Source: Pyrocephalus nanus
Lineage: Eukaryota; Chordata; Aves; Passeriformes; Tyrannidae
Length of the DNA: 64,000 nucleotides
NCBI GenBank assembly: GCA_038380795.1
Contig: CM076270.1
Coordinates: 10,911,001-10,975,000 of the forward strand
Reading direction: 5' to 3'
In this document: piece after piece, positions 28,474 to 39,950 of the stretch
How the letters are laid out: each line of letters opens with the position of its first letter
How positions within the stretch are numbered: position 1 is the stretch's first letter
Notes under the pieces: model-generated
Databases searched by the model: none
Seen by the model: only the letters and a program-made list of their open reading frames with translations
What the model was told of the DNA's origin: nothing
Program-made: the position numbers and the translations under genes

Positions 28474-28500
28474 AAACAAACAAACAAACAAACAACAAAC
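28474..28500 (+). repeat. CAAA simple repeat
   Basis: Tandem CAAA units, slightly interrupted. No attached retroposon body could be identified. Confidence 0.85.
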
Positions 28501-28880
28501 CAAAAACTATTAACAAAAAAGGTAGGAATGCTTCCATCTCTGAATTTGTCTCAAATGTGGGGCTAAGGGCTAAAATACCCTTGTTCTTCAAGGCTAGTGC
28601 ACCCTGCAAGACAGAACTGACCTCCACACAGACCCTAGTCTCTAAGTGAGTCTGGAATAGCCTCTGGAAAAAGTTATGGAAAGTCAGTGGCCACCAAGAG
28701 AGGCAGGATTTGGTCTTCTGATGGATGAAAATAGAATGGGGAACGGAGGGACCGTCCTGCAGGACTCTTCAGGGAATTCAATATGCAGGGAGAATAAAAA
28801 GCATCCTCCTTCACCCTTATCCCTATTCCAAAATCAAGTGTTTCTGACCTGTCACCCCATGAGACAACAGCAGCAGTGCT

Positions 28881-29235
28881 CAGCAGCAAGAGTTGGCAAA
28901 GAAGGGTCTGTGGAACGCCTCGGAGCTGGCCCCACAAGTGATGGGAGTTATGGGGGGCTGCCGTCACTGCCTGGCCGCCAGTAATGCCACTGCCGGGATC
29001 TCTGGTGGCCGGGATCCCCGGTGGCAGGGATCGCCAGATGGCACTGTTACGCGCATTCGCAGTAATTCCCGCACGGCAGATGTGCGCTGCCTCAGAACAC
29101 GCTGTGTTGCTGAAGTTTTTAAGAGGCTGATTCTTGAAAATCAGCTGTTGGTTTTCAGTCTGCCCCTGTGCGCTGCCCCTCGAACCAGCGTTGTTGCTCA
29201 GGGGAGGTTTGATCCCTCCAGAAGGAGGGACTAGG
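28881..29235. other. Small CpG-rich cluster with 16-bp tandem repeats
   Basis: Against flanks almost devoid of CpG, this patch holds roughly 17 CpG in about 320 bp. It includes three adjacent degenerate units of about 16 bp (28992-29007, 29008-29023, 29024-29040), each built on GCCGGGATCNCNGGTG. A 113-codon ORF (28893-29234, +) spans it but resembles no known protein. It may be a small CpG island, perhaps a distal promoter or lncRNA start, or the remnant of a GC-rich repeat. I cannot decide between these. Confidence 0.45.
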
Positions 29236-32200
29236 CTTCTAAAAATGTAGGATCACTTGTGTGTTGGGTACCTCTCGTTTAGCTGGTGTTACCCCGATAG
29301 TGTGTCACTTCTGGCAGCTTCACTTCCTAACAAAGAGCAATACTGGCTTCTGCCATCCCGTGGCCGTGGGAAAATTACCCTGGTTTGAAAAGCTGAAGTC
29401 TGAGCTGAGAGCTTGGGACAGAGGGTTAATCTTTTGCCGACTTCAAGGGTGCAATGTATGACGTGCTTAGCCTGAGTCACAGCAGAAATTGTTTCACTTT
29501 GGAAAAAATGAGGTGCAAAGATTTGATCGTATCAGATGTGAGGCTTTGTTTCTTTTCAAGGATACATACATGGGCTATTAACATCAAAGCGCAAGTATGG
29601 GGGTAATGCAAGAGACTCTTCTTAAGTTGTTATCTTCTCCATAAAGACATGAAACACTTGACTCTTCAGCTTTCCTGAGCTTTGCTTTGAGAGGGGAAAA
29701 GAGCTTTTATCAACTTCAGTGACACCAAACCCTTGTTTCACGCCCATGTACTGTGAGGTCACTGATTAAATGGATTTTGTGCTCCATCCTGAGGAGGATG
29801 GACTGACTAGCAGAGCTGAGCATGTCCTGTCCTTACTGTTTTTCAAGCTGTAAGGCTGGATAAGAACCTCTGTGCCCCTAAATGCAGGCATTCTTGGGCT
29901 GTATCTCCAGCACAGTCAGGAGGGAAATTATTACCTATGTGAACACACCCACAATAATGGTGAGCTGGGTACTGCTGGCTGGGGAGATGTGGAAGTGCAG
30001 GCTTTAGCAGAGGATGTGCAGGTTTGCAACCAGGGCTTCCATCACTAGTGGTTAATGCTTTAGGGATTTTTGTTTTAATTGCTACTGTTCTTGAACTGGC
30101 TTTAATCCCATTAGTTCAGGTATGCCTGCAGGAGCTGTGCTTGCACCTTGGATTGCAGGAGAGACATAGCCTTAATGCTGGGAACTAGAGCTCTGGCAGC
30201 CAAGCAGTGAGTTTTTCTTGTATCCTCTTTGGAAAGGGTAAATTCTTTTGAGACTGATGCTTTTGCACTGATGATTTATTTTCTGAAGCTGCCAAAAGGA
30301 CAGAGAGGTTTCTGCCTGCGTAGATTACGCAGATGGGAAACAGCAGGAACAGCAGGGTTGATAGCAGCAACATGACATGCAACTCAGCTCTGACTCACAA
30401 GGAAAAGTTAGAGGGAGTGAAAGATGAGTGACACAGCAATAGACTCAGTCTACTGCATTTTCTCTGTCTTCCATTGAGGCTGAAAGTAAATGCCATCCTT
30501 GCAAGGAATTTTCTCTCTGAGTGAATCTCTCTACACAGACAACTTGATTCAGAAAGGCTTTTGCCTTGCTTCACGTATAGCAAACTTCTTCTTTCATTTG
30601 CTGCTGGGCTGGTGCTGCTGCCTGTCACCAGCACTTCAGAAGCTGATATCCTTGAAGTCCATGCACCAATCTCTAGGCTTCTGATGTGAACACCTGGGAG
30701 ATAAGGGCAGAGCGTGGGAAAACTCTGGGATGGGGCTGTAGTGAGAGGATGAGTGAGAGCCTGTGCTAAAAACTGAAGGGAAATTGCAGAGAGCTCCTGG
30801 TCCTGCCCTCCTCTGCTACCCACCCCACTGCACAGCAGAGCTGGGGCAGGCTTTCACCCACAGGGATGTGGTCACTGAGGTTTCTGTCCCCAACCTGGGC
30901 TTGACCCCACCGGGTGTGATGACACTGCGTGTATTTGCGGCAAGGTTGTCACCAGAATGCCAGACATGTTGTGTGGCAGCTGTATGAGGAGGCCAAGCCT
31001 TCCACCTACACACAGCTCCTGCCACCCCTTTGATATGCAATCCTGACCCCACAGCAGGGTGTTGCCACCTGTCCTGGAGTGCTCAGGCCTTCAGCCCCAC
31101 TTTAGCCCAGGCTGTGGCCCTGCAATGTCTCGGGAATGCCTGGAGACGGTGGTGCAGCTGCACCGGCATCAGAGAGGGAAATTCCCTCTGCCCCACAGGT
31201 CTGTCACTCCCTCCCCACCTCAGGTGGCAGGAGTTTCCTGTGGGAGTTGCTCAGTGTCCTGCCAGCTCTCGAGAACAGGGCAGGCTCTCTTGGGGTCAGG
31301 GCACTGCTGGGAGAGAGCCTCCTTTCAGCCTTGTTTCTGGTTTATCTATAATCGCTACTCTCTGTGTTTTACTTTCTTCACATGTGCATGAATAACCACC
31401 AGGCTTGCCCAGGGAGATGGAGTTTTGGCAGCTCAGACCCGGTTCCTTTTGCTCCCTCTTCATAAAGAGAAGAGCTCTGGGTTTTTTAATAGTGAAAAGA
31501 AACCTCTCCAGTGTTCATATCTGCTCTTTGCTGATGGTATTACTCTTACAGTTAATTTCGTTTGGTGACTCCTTAACCATGAGAAAATGGAGACTGCAGC
31601 TTCTAAAACACATGTTCGGCTTCAAGTCTGCTCTTATATTATCTCCTTCCTGCTATGTGAAAACAAGTGGCAAAACTTCCCACTGCTCCCTATTTCTGCA
31701 GAAAAAGACCCATTGTGTCCCTTAGTGGTGGGAATGTCTCCAGAAGAGGTGACATCCATAGCTGGACTGAGGCTTTACCATCAGACAGTGATGTAGGAAA
31801 TATATAACTCTAAGGATCTTGGTGGGGGGTCAGTGAGATAAAGAGGCTGGGGAATTAGAAGGAAAGCCAGCCTCAGGCAACCTTTTTGGCTTGGAGTGAT
31901 CCCACGGAAATAGAGTTGGCACTAGTGGGAAGCCCAGAGCACAATTCAATTAACCTGCTGAGATGGGTGCTCTGGGCTTCCTCCTAGCACCAGTTTTTGC
32001 CCTGGGACCTGGAAGATGGGAAAGCCTGGAGCAAACAAGGGATGCCACTAAGTGTCCTGTGGGAACTGGAAGTCTCCATAAACATGTGGGAGAAGTGGAG
32101 AAGAGTAAAAAGTGTTTTGCTGTAAGCTATGAGGTTGGAGTAGAAAGGGAAGCAGTGGGAAACTCCTGTTGAAGCTGTTCTGGGTGAGCTGAAAGTACTA

Positions 32201-34419
32201 ACAGTTTCAAGGTTTCTCAAGCACAGAACTACAGCATGTCCTGACAAAGACTACAAAGTAGATGATGGTGAGGGGTAAGAACATGGAAGACTTCAGCTTG
32301 TCTGTTGTGAAGGAGTCAGTCTTACAGTTCCTGTCATCTGAGTTCCTGCTGAGACAAGATCTTGGGGACAAATACTCAAGAAGTGGTTTGTGTCTCATGA
32401 AACCACCCCTTATCCCTGCAAAGGGATCCCCAAACTATACTGTGCTTTACTGTGAGTAGATGATGCTCTGACAGTACAAATGTGACAAAGGAGACACCGA
32501 AGGCAACCAGAGAGCTCTGAAAGCAGTTTACCTTGTGCTGATGAGCAGGACTGGAACAGCACCAACTCCTGTGTTTCTTTCTAACTCTACATAAAACGTT
32601 GATGGTCAACAGGAGGGTTGTGCAGAGCTCCAGATGTGTGGTACTTACATGCAGATGGCAATCTGAAGACAGTGTGTATTTTAAAATCCACAGTTTTTAG
32701 CAGTGAGATGTTAACTTGAGGAGAAGGACGTGGAGGGCAGTACATTAACACACCTTTGTCATCTTCTCTTTAGATTTGCCTATAGAGTTTTGCTGGACTG
32801 CTTGCTCACTGAGTTGTCACCAGTCCTGGGTGCAGACTTGGCCATCGGTGACCAAGAATGACCTTGATCACGGATGTTACACAGTGTTGTCCTGGAGCTG
32901 CTGCCTGGGCTCAGCCCCTCGGGCCCCCACCAGCAGATCTACGCTCCACTGGCAGGACAGTGCCAGCATGGAAGGCTGGGGTATGAATGCCCTTTTTTAC
33001 TCCTTTTTGTTTGCACTAGGGACAAAAGATGCTGTGTGGATGGGCAGGATTGTATGTAAAATTGTCGTATTTTTATTTACTAGTTTATTTTTTAAGTTTG
33101 CTGTTCTCCCTGTCCCCTTGTCTGTCAGTATGAAAGGTGAGGGGGTAAGGCATGTATGAGCCAAAAGCCAGAAATCTGACACTTCTGGAGCAGTAGGATC
33201 AGAGATTGGCTGGAGGCAAAATCTGAATTCTTAAGGAAGCTTTTCCCACCATTGAGCATTCGTGTAGATTGTCCAAAGCCTGTGAGGGTCATACTCCTGT
33301 TACCTCTTTCCTTTCACTGGAGTTATTGGAGTCTTTCCTCTGCTCGCTTCTGTTCATGAAACTCATAAAACCTTAATTCCTTTGAGACCTTTAAATATCT
33401 CTAATACTTAGTTGAAACTGGAAAGTGTGCTCAAAAGGCACACTGACGTGTGTTTCTGTTCCCTTGAACAGCCAAGCTAAAAACATTTCATTGCTGGTAG
33501 GAGGGAATTATTTCCTTCTCTTCAACATTTTCTAACAAAAAAATCCCCCAATGTCCCACAGATCTCTTGCTCTTAAAAGAAATTCATTTTAACTTTAAAA
33601 AAAAAAAAAATTAAAACAACCACAACCACTCCCCTGGAAACCCCGAGCTGTGAATGAAATGTTTCATCCCCTGGTGTAAAGGGTGGGGCTGATTTCAGGC
33701 AAATCCTGAAACCAGTAGTTGAAAAGGTGGCTCAGAGCAAAGCTGGCTTCTCCCTGTCTTCTTCGGCTCCAAGTTGTTCAAAGGTCCTTGGACCCATAGA
33801 TCAGTACTGGAGCCACAGAGGTGTCAAGAAACTGTGCCTCTCCCTTTCACCCTTTTCAGGATGGAGGCTGCACAGAGGAATACAGGCACTGACCTGGGTG
33901 GTGGTGGGGAGACCATTATAAATCCCCAGCAGTCTCCTCCCAAGGATATAAATGTTTGCCTCTGCTAAAAGATAATCTCGTGGTCATTTCAGTGACAGCT
34001 CAAATCGAAGCCAGAGAGAGGGTGAATGGAAGGGTAATGGGAGAGTAGTCCACAGCTGTTTCTATGGCTGTTTTTCTCTCCCAGACGTGGAAGCAGCAGT
34101 GGCGGAGCGATGCCCCGCATTCCTGCTCACCTACACACATGCTTCCTCCGCATAGCCCTGTGCTGCCTGCTCACCACAAGCACTAGAGGCTTGGCTGTAA
34201 ATCCGCTGTCCAGACAGATCCCTGACACCCTGGCTTCCACCCTGCTTCTGCAGGACACGTGCCTGTAGCCCTGAGATCAGCATCACACTCACTACCAGCA
34301 AGAAGCCTCCTAGGAAGGGCAGTGAACACTGAGGATATCACAAGCACCCCTCAGCTGACTTCCTTTGAGGTCTGCTATTGCAAGAAGCTCCCCCTTGCCT
34401 GCACTCCCAGGCTGCTTTG
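29236..34419. other. Intergenic DNA upstream of TP63
   Basis: No gene is recognisable apart from the hairpin listed separately. The region holds an A14 tract at 33597-33610 followed by an A/C-rich stretch. Many short ORFs lie in a mildly GC-richer part (30.7-31.4 kb) but show no domain or consistent coding character. Confidence 0.5.
31917..31992. other. 76-nt inverted repeat / strong hairpin
   Basis: Two arms of 26 nt (31917-31942 and 31967-31992) flank a 24-nt loop. The inner 15 bp are perfectly complementary (GGAAGCCCAGAGCAC against GTGCTCTGGGCTTCC). The outer 11 positions add 7 Watson-Crick pairs and about one wobble. Size and shape resemble a microRNA precursor, but a degenerate palindromic transposon or a chance palindrome is also possible. 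The sequence matches no microRNA that I recognise. Confidence 0.55.
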
Positions 34420-34650
34420 ATCACAGAATCATAGAAAGGTTTGGGTTGGAAGGGACCTTAAAGATCATCTATTTCCAACCACTCTGCTGTGGGCAGGAAT
34501 ACTTTCCACTAGACCAGGTTGCTCAAAGCTCCATCCAGCCTGGTCTTGAACACTTCCAAGGATGGGGTGTCCACAGCTCCTCTGGGCAACCAGTGCCTCA
34601 CCACCCTCACAGTAAAGAATTTCTTCTTAAAGAATTTCTTCCTAAATCAA
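34420..34650 (-). mobile_element. CR1 LINE 3' end fragment, antisense
   Basis: TCACAGAATCATAG at 34421-34434, then the classic CR1 3' UTR block GGTTGGAAGGGACCTTAAAG (from 34445), CCATCCAGCCTGGTCTTGAA near 34535 and GGGGTGTCCACAGCTCCTCT near 34565. Read on the - strand this is a CR1 3' terminus ending at about 34420. Inside it, a 15-bp unit (TAAAGAATTTCTTCY) is tandemly duplicated at 34613-34627 and 34628-34642. The far (5') boundary is uncertain; similarity fades after about 34650. Confidence 0.9.
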
Positions 34651-34814
34651 TAAGTTCTCAAATCCTCATGTACCCACTCAGTCCCCCTCTGAAATCTCCA
34701 GCTCTTGAACATCTTGGCCTCCCAGTAGATTTTCTTTAAGGCAATGCAAATGAAGTTGGCCAAATACCACTGAGCCCTGAGAGCCTTGCAGCTCTGCATG
34801 GGGCACTGTCAGCT

Positions 34815-34816
34815 CA

Positions 34817-34849
<33 letters not shown>

Positions 34850-34860
34850 CCACACACACC
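34815..34860 (+). repeat. CA dinucleotide microsatellite
   Basis: About 23 CA units with one CATA and two CC interruptions, lying just beyond the CR1 fragment. Probably length-polymorphic. Confidence 0.95.
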
Positions 34861-37800
34861 CTGTGGCTTGTGTTTCCACTGTGGACTGTGCTATGTAAAG
34901 GAGTGCCTTGCAGCTGAGAGGAGCTGGGTGCAACCTAACTGCAAGGGTGGATATCTGCCTAAATTCATGGTCAATCAACCCACAGCTAAATGTTGGCTGT
35001 GAGCAGGAGGGAGAAAGGAAGTTTGTGTTGGAAGAGAGAAATCAGAAGTCTTGCTGGCTTTTGCAGGGGGATTTTGTGCACTGCTGCTAGTGGGTTTCCA
35101 TGGCTCTGCTTTCCAGCTCGAAAAAGCAAGAGATTGACCTTCTGAGCTACCTCAGAACACATCCAGATCTCTGTGGGAGGCTGAAAATGTCCAGTTCTCC
35201 AGGAAAAGCAGCCAGGTGCTGCGTGCACTGCCAAAACAAACCAAACTATGAGCAATTTGCATATGCCCAGCCCCAGGTACAGACTGCTACAGGTCTTGGG
35301 CAGTTGGTGGCCCCTTTTGAAGTTTTTATGGAAATGTCTTTGCTAGAAACCCCTCTCATCAGTGCCTTGTGAGTGAGAAAAGAGCCCTGCTCCAAGCAAT
35401 TATTTCTCATCAAAATTACGTGGTGCCTCTTTTCAAAATTAAGTTGTTTGGGGTTTTTTTTTCAGGAAAAGTTATTCTTTTGGTATGAGTTGCTAGATGG
35501 AGACTAACTACCTCTTCTTGACTGCGGTGCTGCTAGATGTGTTCAGCACTAAAACCAAGCATCACAGGACTGATGCTTTGGGCTGTAACAGACCTGTATT
35601 TGCTGTGTGGGGTACCAAGGGGTACTCTGCTGTGCAGAGCTAAGGTAGTGTAAAACCAGAGGCCAACTTCACCCTCAGAGACAGAGGCAGCCCAGCAGCA
35701 TCAGTTTCAGGAGCTGCCAGTTGTACTTCACAAAGCCCTTGGGATGTGTGATCTGGGCGTGTGCCAGGTGAGAGACTGGACAAAATCAAAAGTGGGTCTG
35801 TCTCCAGATGGGAATGGTCCAGCCTTTCCCTGCTCCCAATATGCTGGCCCAGGCACTCAGGCCATGCTGGGGAACACTCTTCTCCAGCTCCCATGGAGAA
35901 GTATGTAGAGTAGGATTTCAGAAGAACAGCATCTATCTCATGGCAATTCTTTTGTCTTTTAGGCTGAAATCTGTCAGGAAAGACAAACTTTTCCAGGTTG
36001 TTGGAAGAACATACAATGCATGACCACCCTCCCATGAAGTCAAGCTTGGAGAGGTAACAGCTAATCCCACACGGGCATGGTAGAAGAAACCCAACAAGGT
36101 TCTGGTGTTTCTCCAGGAGCAAGCATAGGGTCTCAGCAGCATATCCAGAGCCCAGCCTGCTGACTGATGCTCCTCCCCAGCAGGTTGGTTATCCACAGCC
36201 ACAGGTGAAGATTGAAACAAAGTCCAGGAGCAAGAGAACATGAACCCAAGCTCTTGCTCAAATGGTTTGTCCATGGAGACGATTTGCCTGCCATGTCTTT
36301 GGTTAAGGGTATATGCTCAAAGCCTAGATAAGAGCCAGGCTGTGAATGTGGACCATGAGTTTGTTCAGCCCTCCTTGCCCATTCCCTGGAGTACCTGCTG
36401 CCTCAGGAGAGGCGGCTGCTCAGAGGTAAGCAAAGCACTGATTTCAGCAGTAGAAGGGGATGCAGCCCTCTGCAGCCATGTTCGCTGTGTGAGTGCAAGC
36501 CCTTGTGTGATTCCTCCTTTTCCCTCCCCGGTAGGTTCTGGTTTGGAGATTCCCACACTTCTCCAATGACGCAGGCTACAAGGTTTGGTGTTTATTCTGG
36601 GGTTCAGCCTAAGAGAAGGAAGGTGTTTCATATTACTGATCTTCCACAGGCAAGGCAGAGGAATCAGTGTCCAGCAGAGAGGGTTTATTAACTTCAGTTA
36701 ATAAACACATCCTTCACTTCCAGCCTCTCTTCCTTGGTGAATGTCACTTAGTGAAAGCTGCTTGGGCTTGGCCGGGGATCAGCCCTGCAAGTTTACAGGA
36801 TTCACAATTCACAGATGTTAGGAACTATCAGGCTGAGTGTGGGTGGAGAATGTCAAGACTGAAATAGCTCCCCTGCCACCCTGGCACAGGCAGCAAAGAA
36901 AATGTTTCCACATGACATTCTTCGAACGAAAATTTCCTACAAGGAAAACACAGAGGGAGAAAAATAAGAGGCAATCACTGCTGTCTCGGAGGGTTCCTGG
37001 TTTTTCCTCAGGAGGCTGGCATTTGTGCTGATATTGGCACAAAATATGCGCTATAGGTGAGCTATAGGGCAGCCTCTTACACTTTTCTTCATGCACACAA
37101 ACGTATAGGTCTGCTTGAAGATGCAATCCCACTGGTGCACAGATATGTGGTTGCTATTTTTTTCCTGCTGGAATCCATTTTAATTTAGCTCCTGATTCAT
37201 ATTTCATTCATTCTCCAAACCCACAAAACCAGGATAGGTTTACAGCCTGTACTATTTGGATAAATCATGGTGGGGCAAAAAACAGGGGGACAAAACAGGT
37301 TGCTTTTCTAAATGATTTTCTATATGACTCAAAAGACAGAGAAAAAAAAAAAAGAAAATGAGGTGGTGGGGAGACCATTAAAGCTATACCTTCTTGCTTT
37401 CATGTTCCTTCAGGAAAATCAGATCTTTTCATCTTTGGTACTTTGTTTTGGTGGACTTCACTTTGCTCTTGTTTCTGTAGGCTTTAATGGCTGAAAAAGA
37501 TTTTATTTCTATTTTCTTTTATTTTCTCTTCAAGAAAATACTGGGAGTTTTTTAATTATGAAAATGTATCTATTAGTTACAGAACACCAGAACAATGAAA
37601 GATTTCTATGTCATCTCAACTCTTTCTGAAAAAAAATGGTCAAAATCTATAGAGGGAAACATTAACAATCATGTCTGATAGTTTTCTTGCAGGGAGGAGA
37701 GCAGGAAGGGGAGGCAGAAGAGCAAAAGTTCAGAGTTAATTTTAATTGAGGAATTTCCCCGTATTTTGTCATTCAGCTTTTGAAACTGTGACCACAACAG

Positions 37801-38208
37801 ACTGTTTGAACTGTGGTGTGAGAGAGTCTGAAAAATTCCCCAAGCAACGATATGCAGGTACTAGCCACAGAGTTGACAAGGAAAGCTTTTAAAGTACGAT
37901 GAAATTCAGCACGAGTGCTGCACCCAGCACAGGAAACTCTGGCCATCTGGAGACGAGGATGACCAGCGGCCACAGCAGTTTGAAAAATTGCAAGGGCTGC
38001 CAAAATTAAACTGTGAAGTCAGGCAGGAAGGCAACCAATGACCGGTGTGATCAGAAGTTCAGAGAAGCCTCAGATGAGCTCCCAACAACAAGTGTGGCCA
38101 GCGTACACCAAAGTTTATTAAGGATGTTGAGAGGAGGGGAAAATATACGTGCAGAAGATGCCCAGCTGGCGAGGAGGGAGTGGTGGTGATGCTCATGTCA
38201 CTTGATGA
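34861..38208. other. 5' flanking DNA of TP63
   Basis: I see no gene or recognisable transposon here. The ORFs are short and overlap on both strands without domain content. An upstream noncoding first exon of TP63 could hide here but cannot be recognised from sequence alone. Confidence 0.5.
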
Positions 38209-38375
38209 ATCCCATTGGCCAAGTCCCCAGGAGATCCCACCCATTCACAAGTGTGAAATAAATCTCTAAAGTTATACCTCGTGTACCACTTGACCTTATT
38301 GCTTTTAGCCTGCTGGCTTTATAACTATTTATTTATTTTATTTTGGTTTGTCCCCGAAGAGGGGCTCAAAAGGAA
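38209..38375 (+). promoter_or_regulatory. TP63: Probable TAp63 core promoter and 5' UTR
   Basis: An inverted CCAAT box (ATTGG, 38214-38218) lies about 100 bp upstream of a TATA-like element (CTTTATAACT, about 38317-38326) and about 160 bp upstream of the exon 1 ATG. If that TATA element is used, transcription would start near 38350 and the 5' UTR would be only about 25-30 nt. A longer UTR, or splicing from an upstream exon into the TTTTAG at about 38303-38308, cannot be excluded. The proximal region is CpG-poor, which fits a restricted, non-housekeeping promoter. Elements are seen; promoter role is inferred from position. Confidence 0.5.
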
Positions 38376-38437
38376 ATGAATTTTGAACCAGCACCTTTCA
38401 CCACCTTGCAGTACTACCCTGATCCCTGCATCCAGCG
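38376..38437 (+). CDS. TP63: TP63 exon 1 coding part (TA isoform N-terminus)
   Basis: This is the first coding exon of the TA forms of p63, a p53-family transcription factor that guards female germ cells and shapes stratified epithelia. The exon reads MNFEPAPFTTLQYYPDPCIQ plus two bases (CG) of an Arg codon, then a strong donor CG|GTGAGT at 38438. The MNFE start, the LQY block and the PDP-IQ end match the vertebrate TA*p63 N-terminus. The ATG has a purine (G) at -3. The phase (two bases left over) fits exon 2, which starts with the G completing the Arg codon and continues into FVETP. The second start used in p63 numbering (MSQ) is in exon 2. The exon is too short to show up as an ORF by length, so identification rests on motif and splice consistency. 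Confidence 0.93.
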
Positions 38438-39414
38438 GTGAGTCTCTGAGCATGACGTAACTCTCTCCTATCGCAGGTTTGATCTGAGTGTCTTGTGTAA
38501 TTGTTAACTTTTCTGCTATCGTCCGGTGGCAGCTGGGCTGCATGCGGAAAAAATGTGCTGCTCTCTTCATGCTCAGTGGAGCTTATTATTATTTTTGGCT
38601 TTCTAACAGGTTACTGTTTAATTATAGGCATCCGTTTAAGATATCCCCTTTTCCTCTCTGGCATTAGAGGGGAAAAAAGTATGATAAATAACACGAAGGC
38701 TGATAGTATCTTCCCTTGTGTTTTGGAGCAGAAGGTTACTCTGTGCTCTGGGTAGGACAGGAATTGCTTTAGCTTTCTAGTGTGTTTATTTGTTTCTTTA
38801 AATGAAAAAGCTCCTGGAGATAATATGAGCTTAACTATTAAGCTCTGAGATTTTGTAATTTAAAGGATAAATAAATAATTTAAAATATTCAGAGAAGAAA
38901 AAAAACCTGCCTTCTAAGAGCAAGTAATTTTCCAGGAATATTTTTTCCTTCTGTCTAACAGCCAGCCTCAGTGCCTGCCAACCACTCTTATTTTAGCTTT
39001 GTTGTTACGCTGAGTTTTATAACTTTCCAGCAGATAAAAGAGCATGTCTGCACGAGGTGTCACAGTATCACATTGTCGGTTTGTTTGTTTCCCCCAGCAG
39101 GAGATACTATATTTAAGCATGTAAATGACATGTAGATGGTATTTTTCCAGTCATAAAGTTCGGAGAGGTGAAATCTTCTGAGCACAGTCACTTGTTGAGC
39201 TGTTTTAAGACTAGTTTCTGTCTGTGTTTTGTAAAAGCCCTGACTGGTGTCTCACGAAGGCATTCAATCCCTGGAAGAGTTAACTATTAACTCTACATCC
39301 TCTTTAGGGTGTTAAGGAAGGCTACTCACGCTACATAGCTCTCTGTTGAAGAAAGGGCTTGGCCACCATCACCCAGCCCTTGGCATTGCAGGCAGCTTTG
39401 TGATCTCAAATTTT

Positions 39415-39950
39415 TTTCCCCCGCTATCGTGACTTGTTACAAGGTTGGTGGGGGCTTTTATCCCCTGTTTAATCCGCGGGGTGCCTGGTGCCACTGCTGT
39501 GTGAAAGTCCTGGGGAGGAGTGTGGAGACCTGGCAGCGAGGAGGGGCCGCGTTTGGGGCCAGCAGGGGGGAAGGAGCGGAGCTGGGAAATAGCGCACGGT
39601 CCTTGGCCGTGCTGCCGTGGCAGAGGAAGATGGAACGAAGCCGGCGGGGTATTGGATTCCCTGGCGAGGTCTTCCACAACATGAGCCCCAGGGCTGGCCA
39701 GGCACATGCAGCCACGCTCTGAGCTCCTGCAAATCCGCCCAGCCCTGCTGATCCCAGCGGGGATGTGCCTGCGGCCAGGAGAAGAGCAATACAAGAGAGG
39801 TGCCCATCCGGGAAGGTGGATTCAGGCTGGCAGCAGCAGAGTGTTTAGCAGATTAATAAATTTCCTCGGCTGGAAGCCATAGCCAGGCAAATTCAAAGCA
39901 GAAAATGAAGAAAAATTAAAACGGGGGGGGGGGGGGGGGGGCGGGGGTGG
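39415..39950. other. CpG-rich cluster in TP63 intron 1
   Basis: About 1 kb downstream of exon 1, GC content and CpG density rise sharply, with about 14 CpG between 39462 and 39665 and others up to 39950. ORFs are open in several frames on both strands (up to 141 codons, - strand 39369-39794), which is expected where GC is high and stops are rare. It could be a small CpG island serving an alternative or antisense promoter. No coding similarity is recognised. Confidence 0.4.
39923..39950 (+). repeat. Poly-G tract (19 G, then C and G5)
   Basis: An uninterrupted run of 19 G at 39923-39941 is followed by CGGGGGTGG. On the transcribed sense strand this could form a G-quadruplex. Such runs are also error-prone in sequencing, so the exact length is uncertain. 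Confidence 0.85.

Larger units (their letters stand above)
10746..28880. other. Intergenic DNA with possible conserved regulatory patches
   Basis: No gene or recent transposon is recognisable. There is a run of 21 T at 16911-16931, a TTTG simple repeat near 18098-18120, a CA repeat near 25871-25885 and a CAAA repeat near 28474-28500. Overlapping ORFs on both strands at about 22.84-23.48 kb (up to 173 codons) occur in a locally GC-richer patch and resemble no family I know. Three stretches look like candidate conserved regulatory DNA (19.32-19.76, 21.0-21.3 and 27.04-27.56 kb) because they are dense in homeodomain-type TAAT cores or clustered factor motifs. Confidence 0.55.

Noticed and set aside
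1..38208. Exons of the usual upstream neighbour TPRG1
   Set aside because: Expected from vertebrate gene order, but no peptide of that family was seen in any frame I inspected. A short exon could still have been missed.
39369..39807. Antisense ORFs of 112-141 codons in the CpG cluster as a protein gene
   Set aside because: Several frames are open at once on both strands, as expected for GC-rich DNA. No family similarity was recognised.
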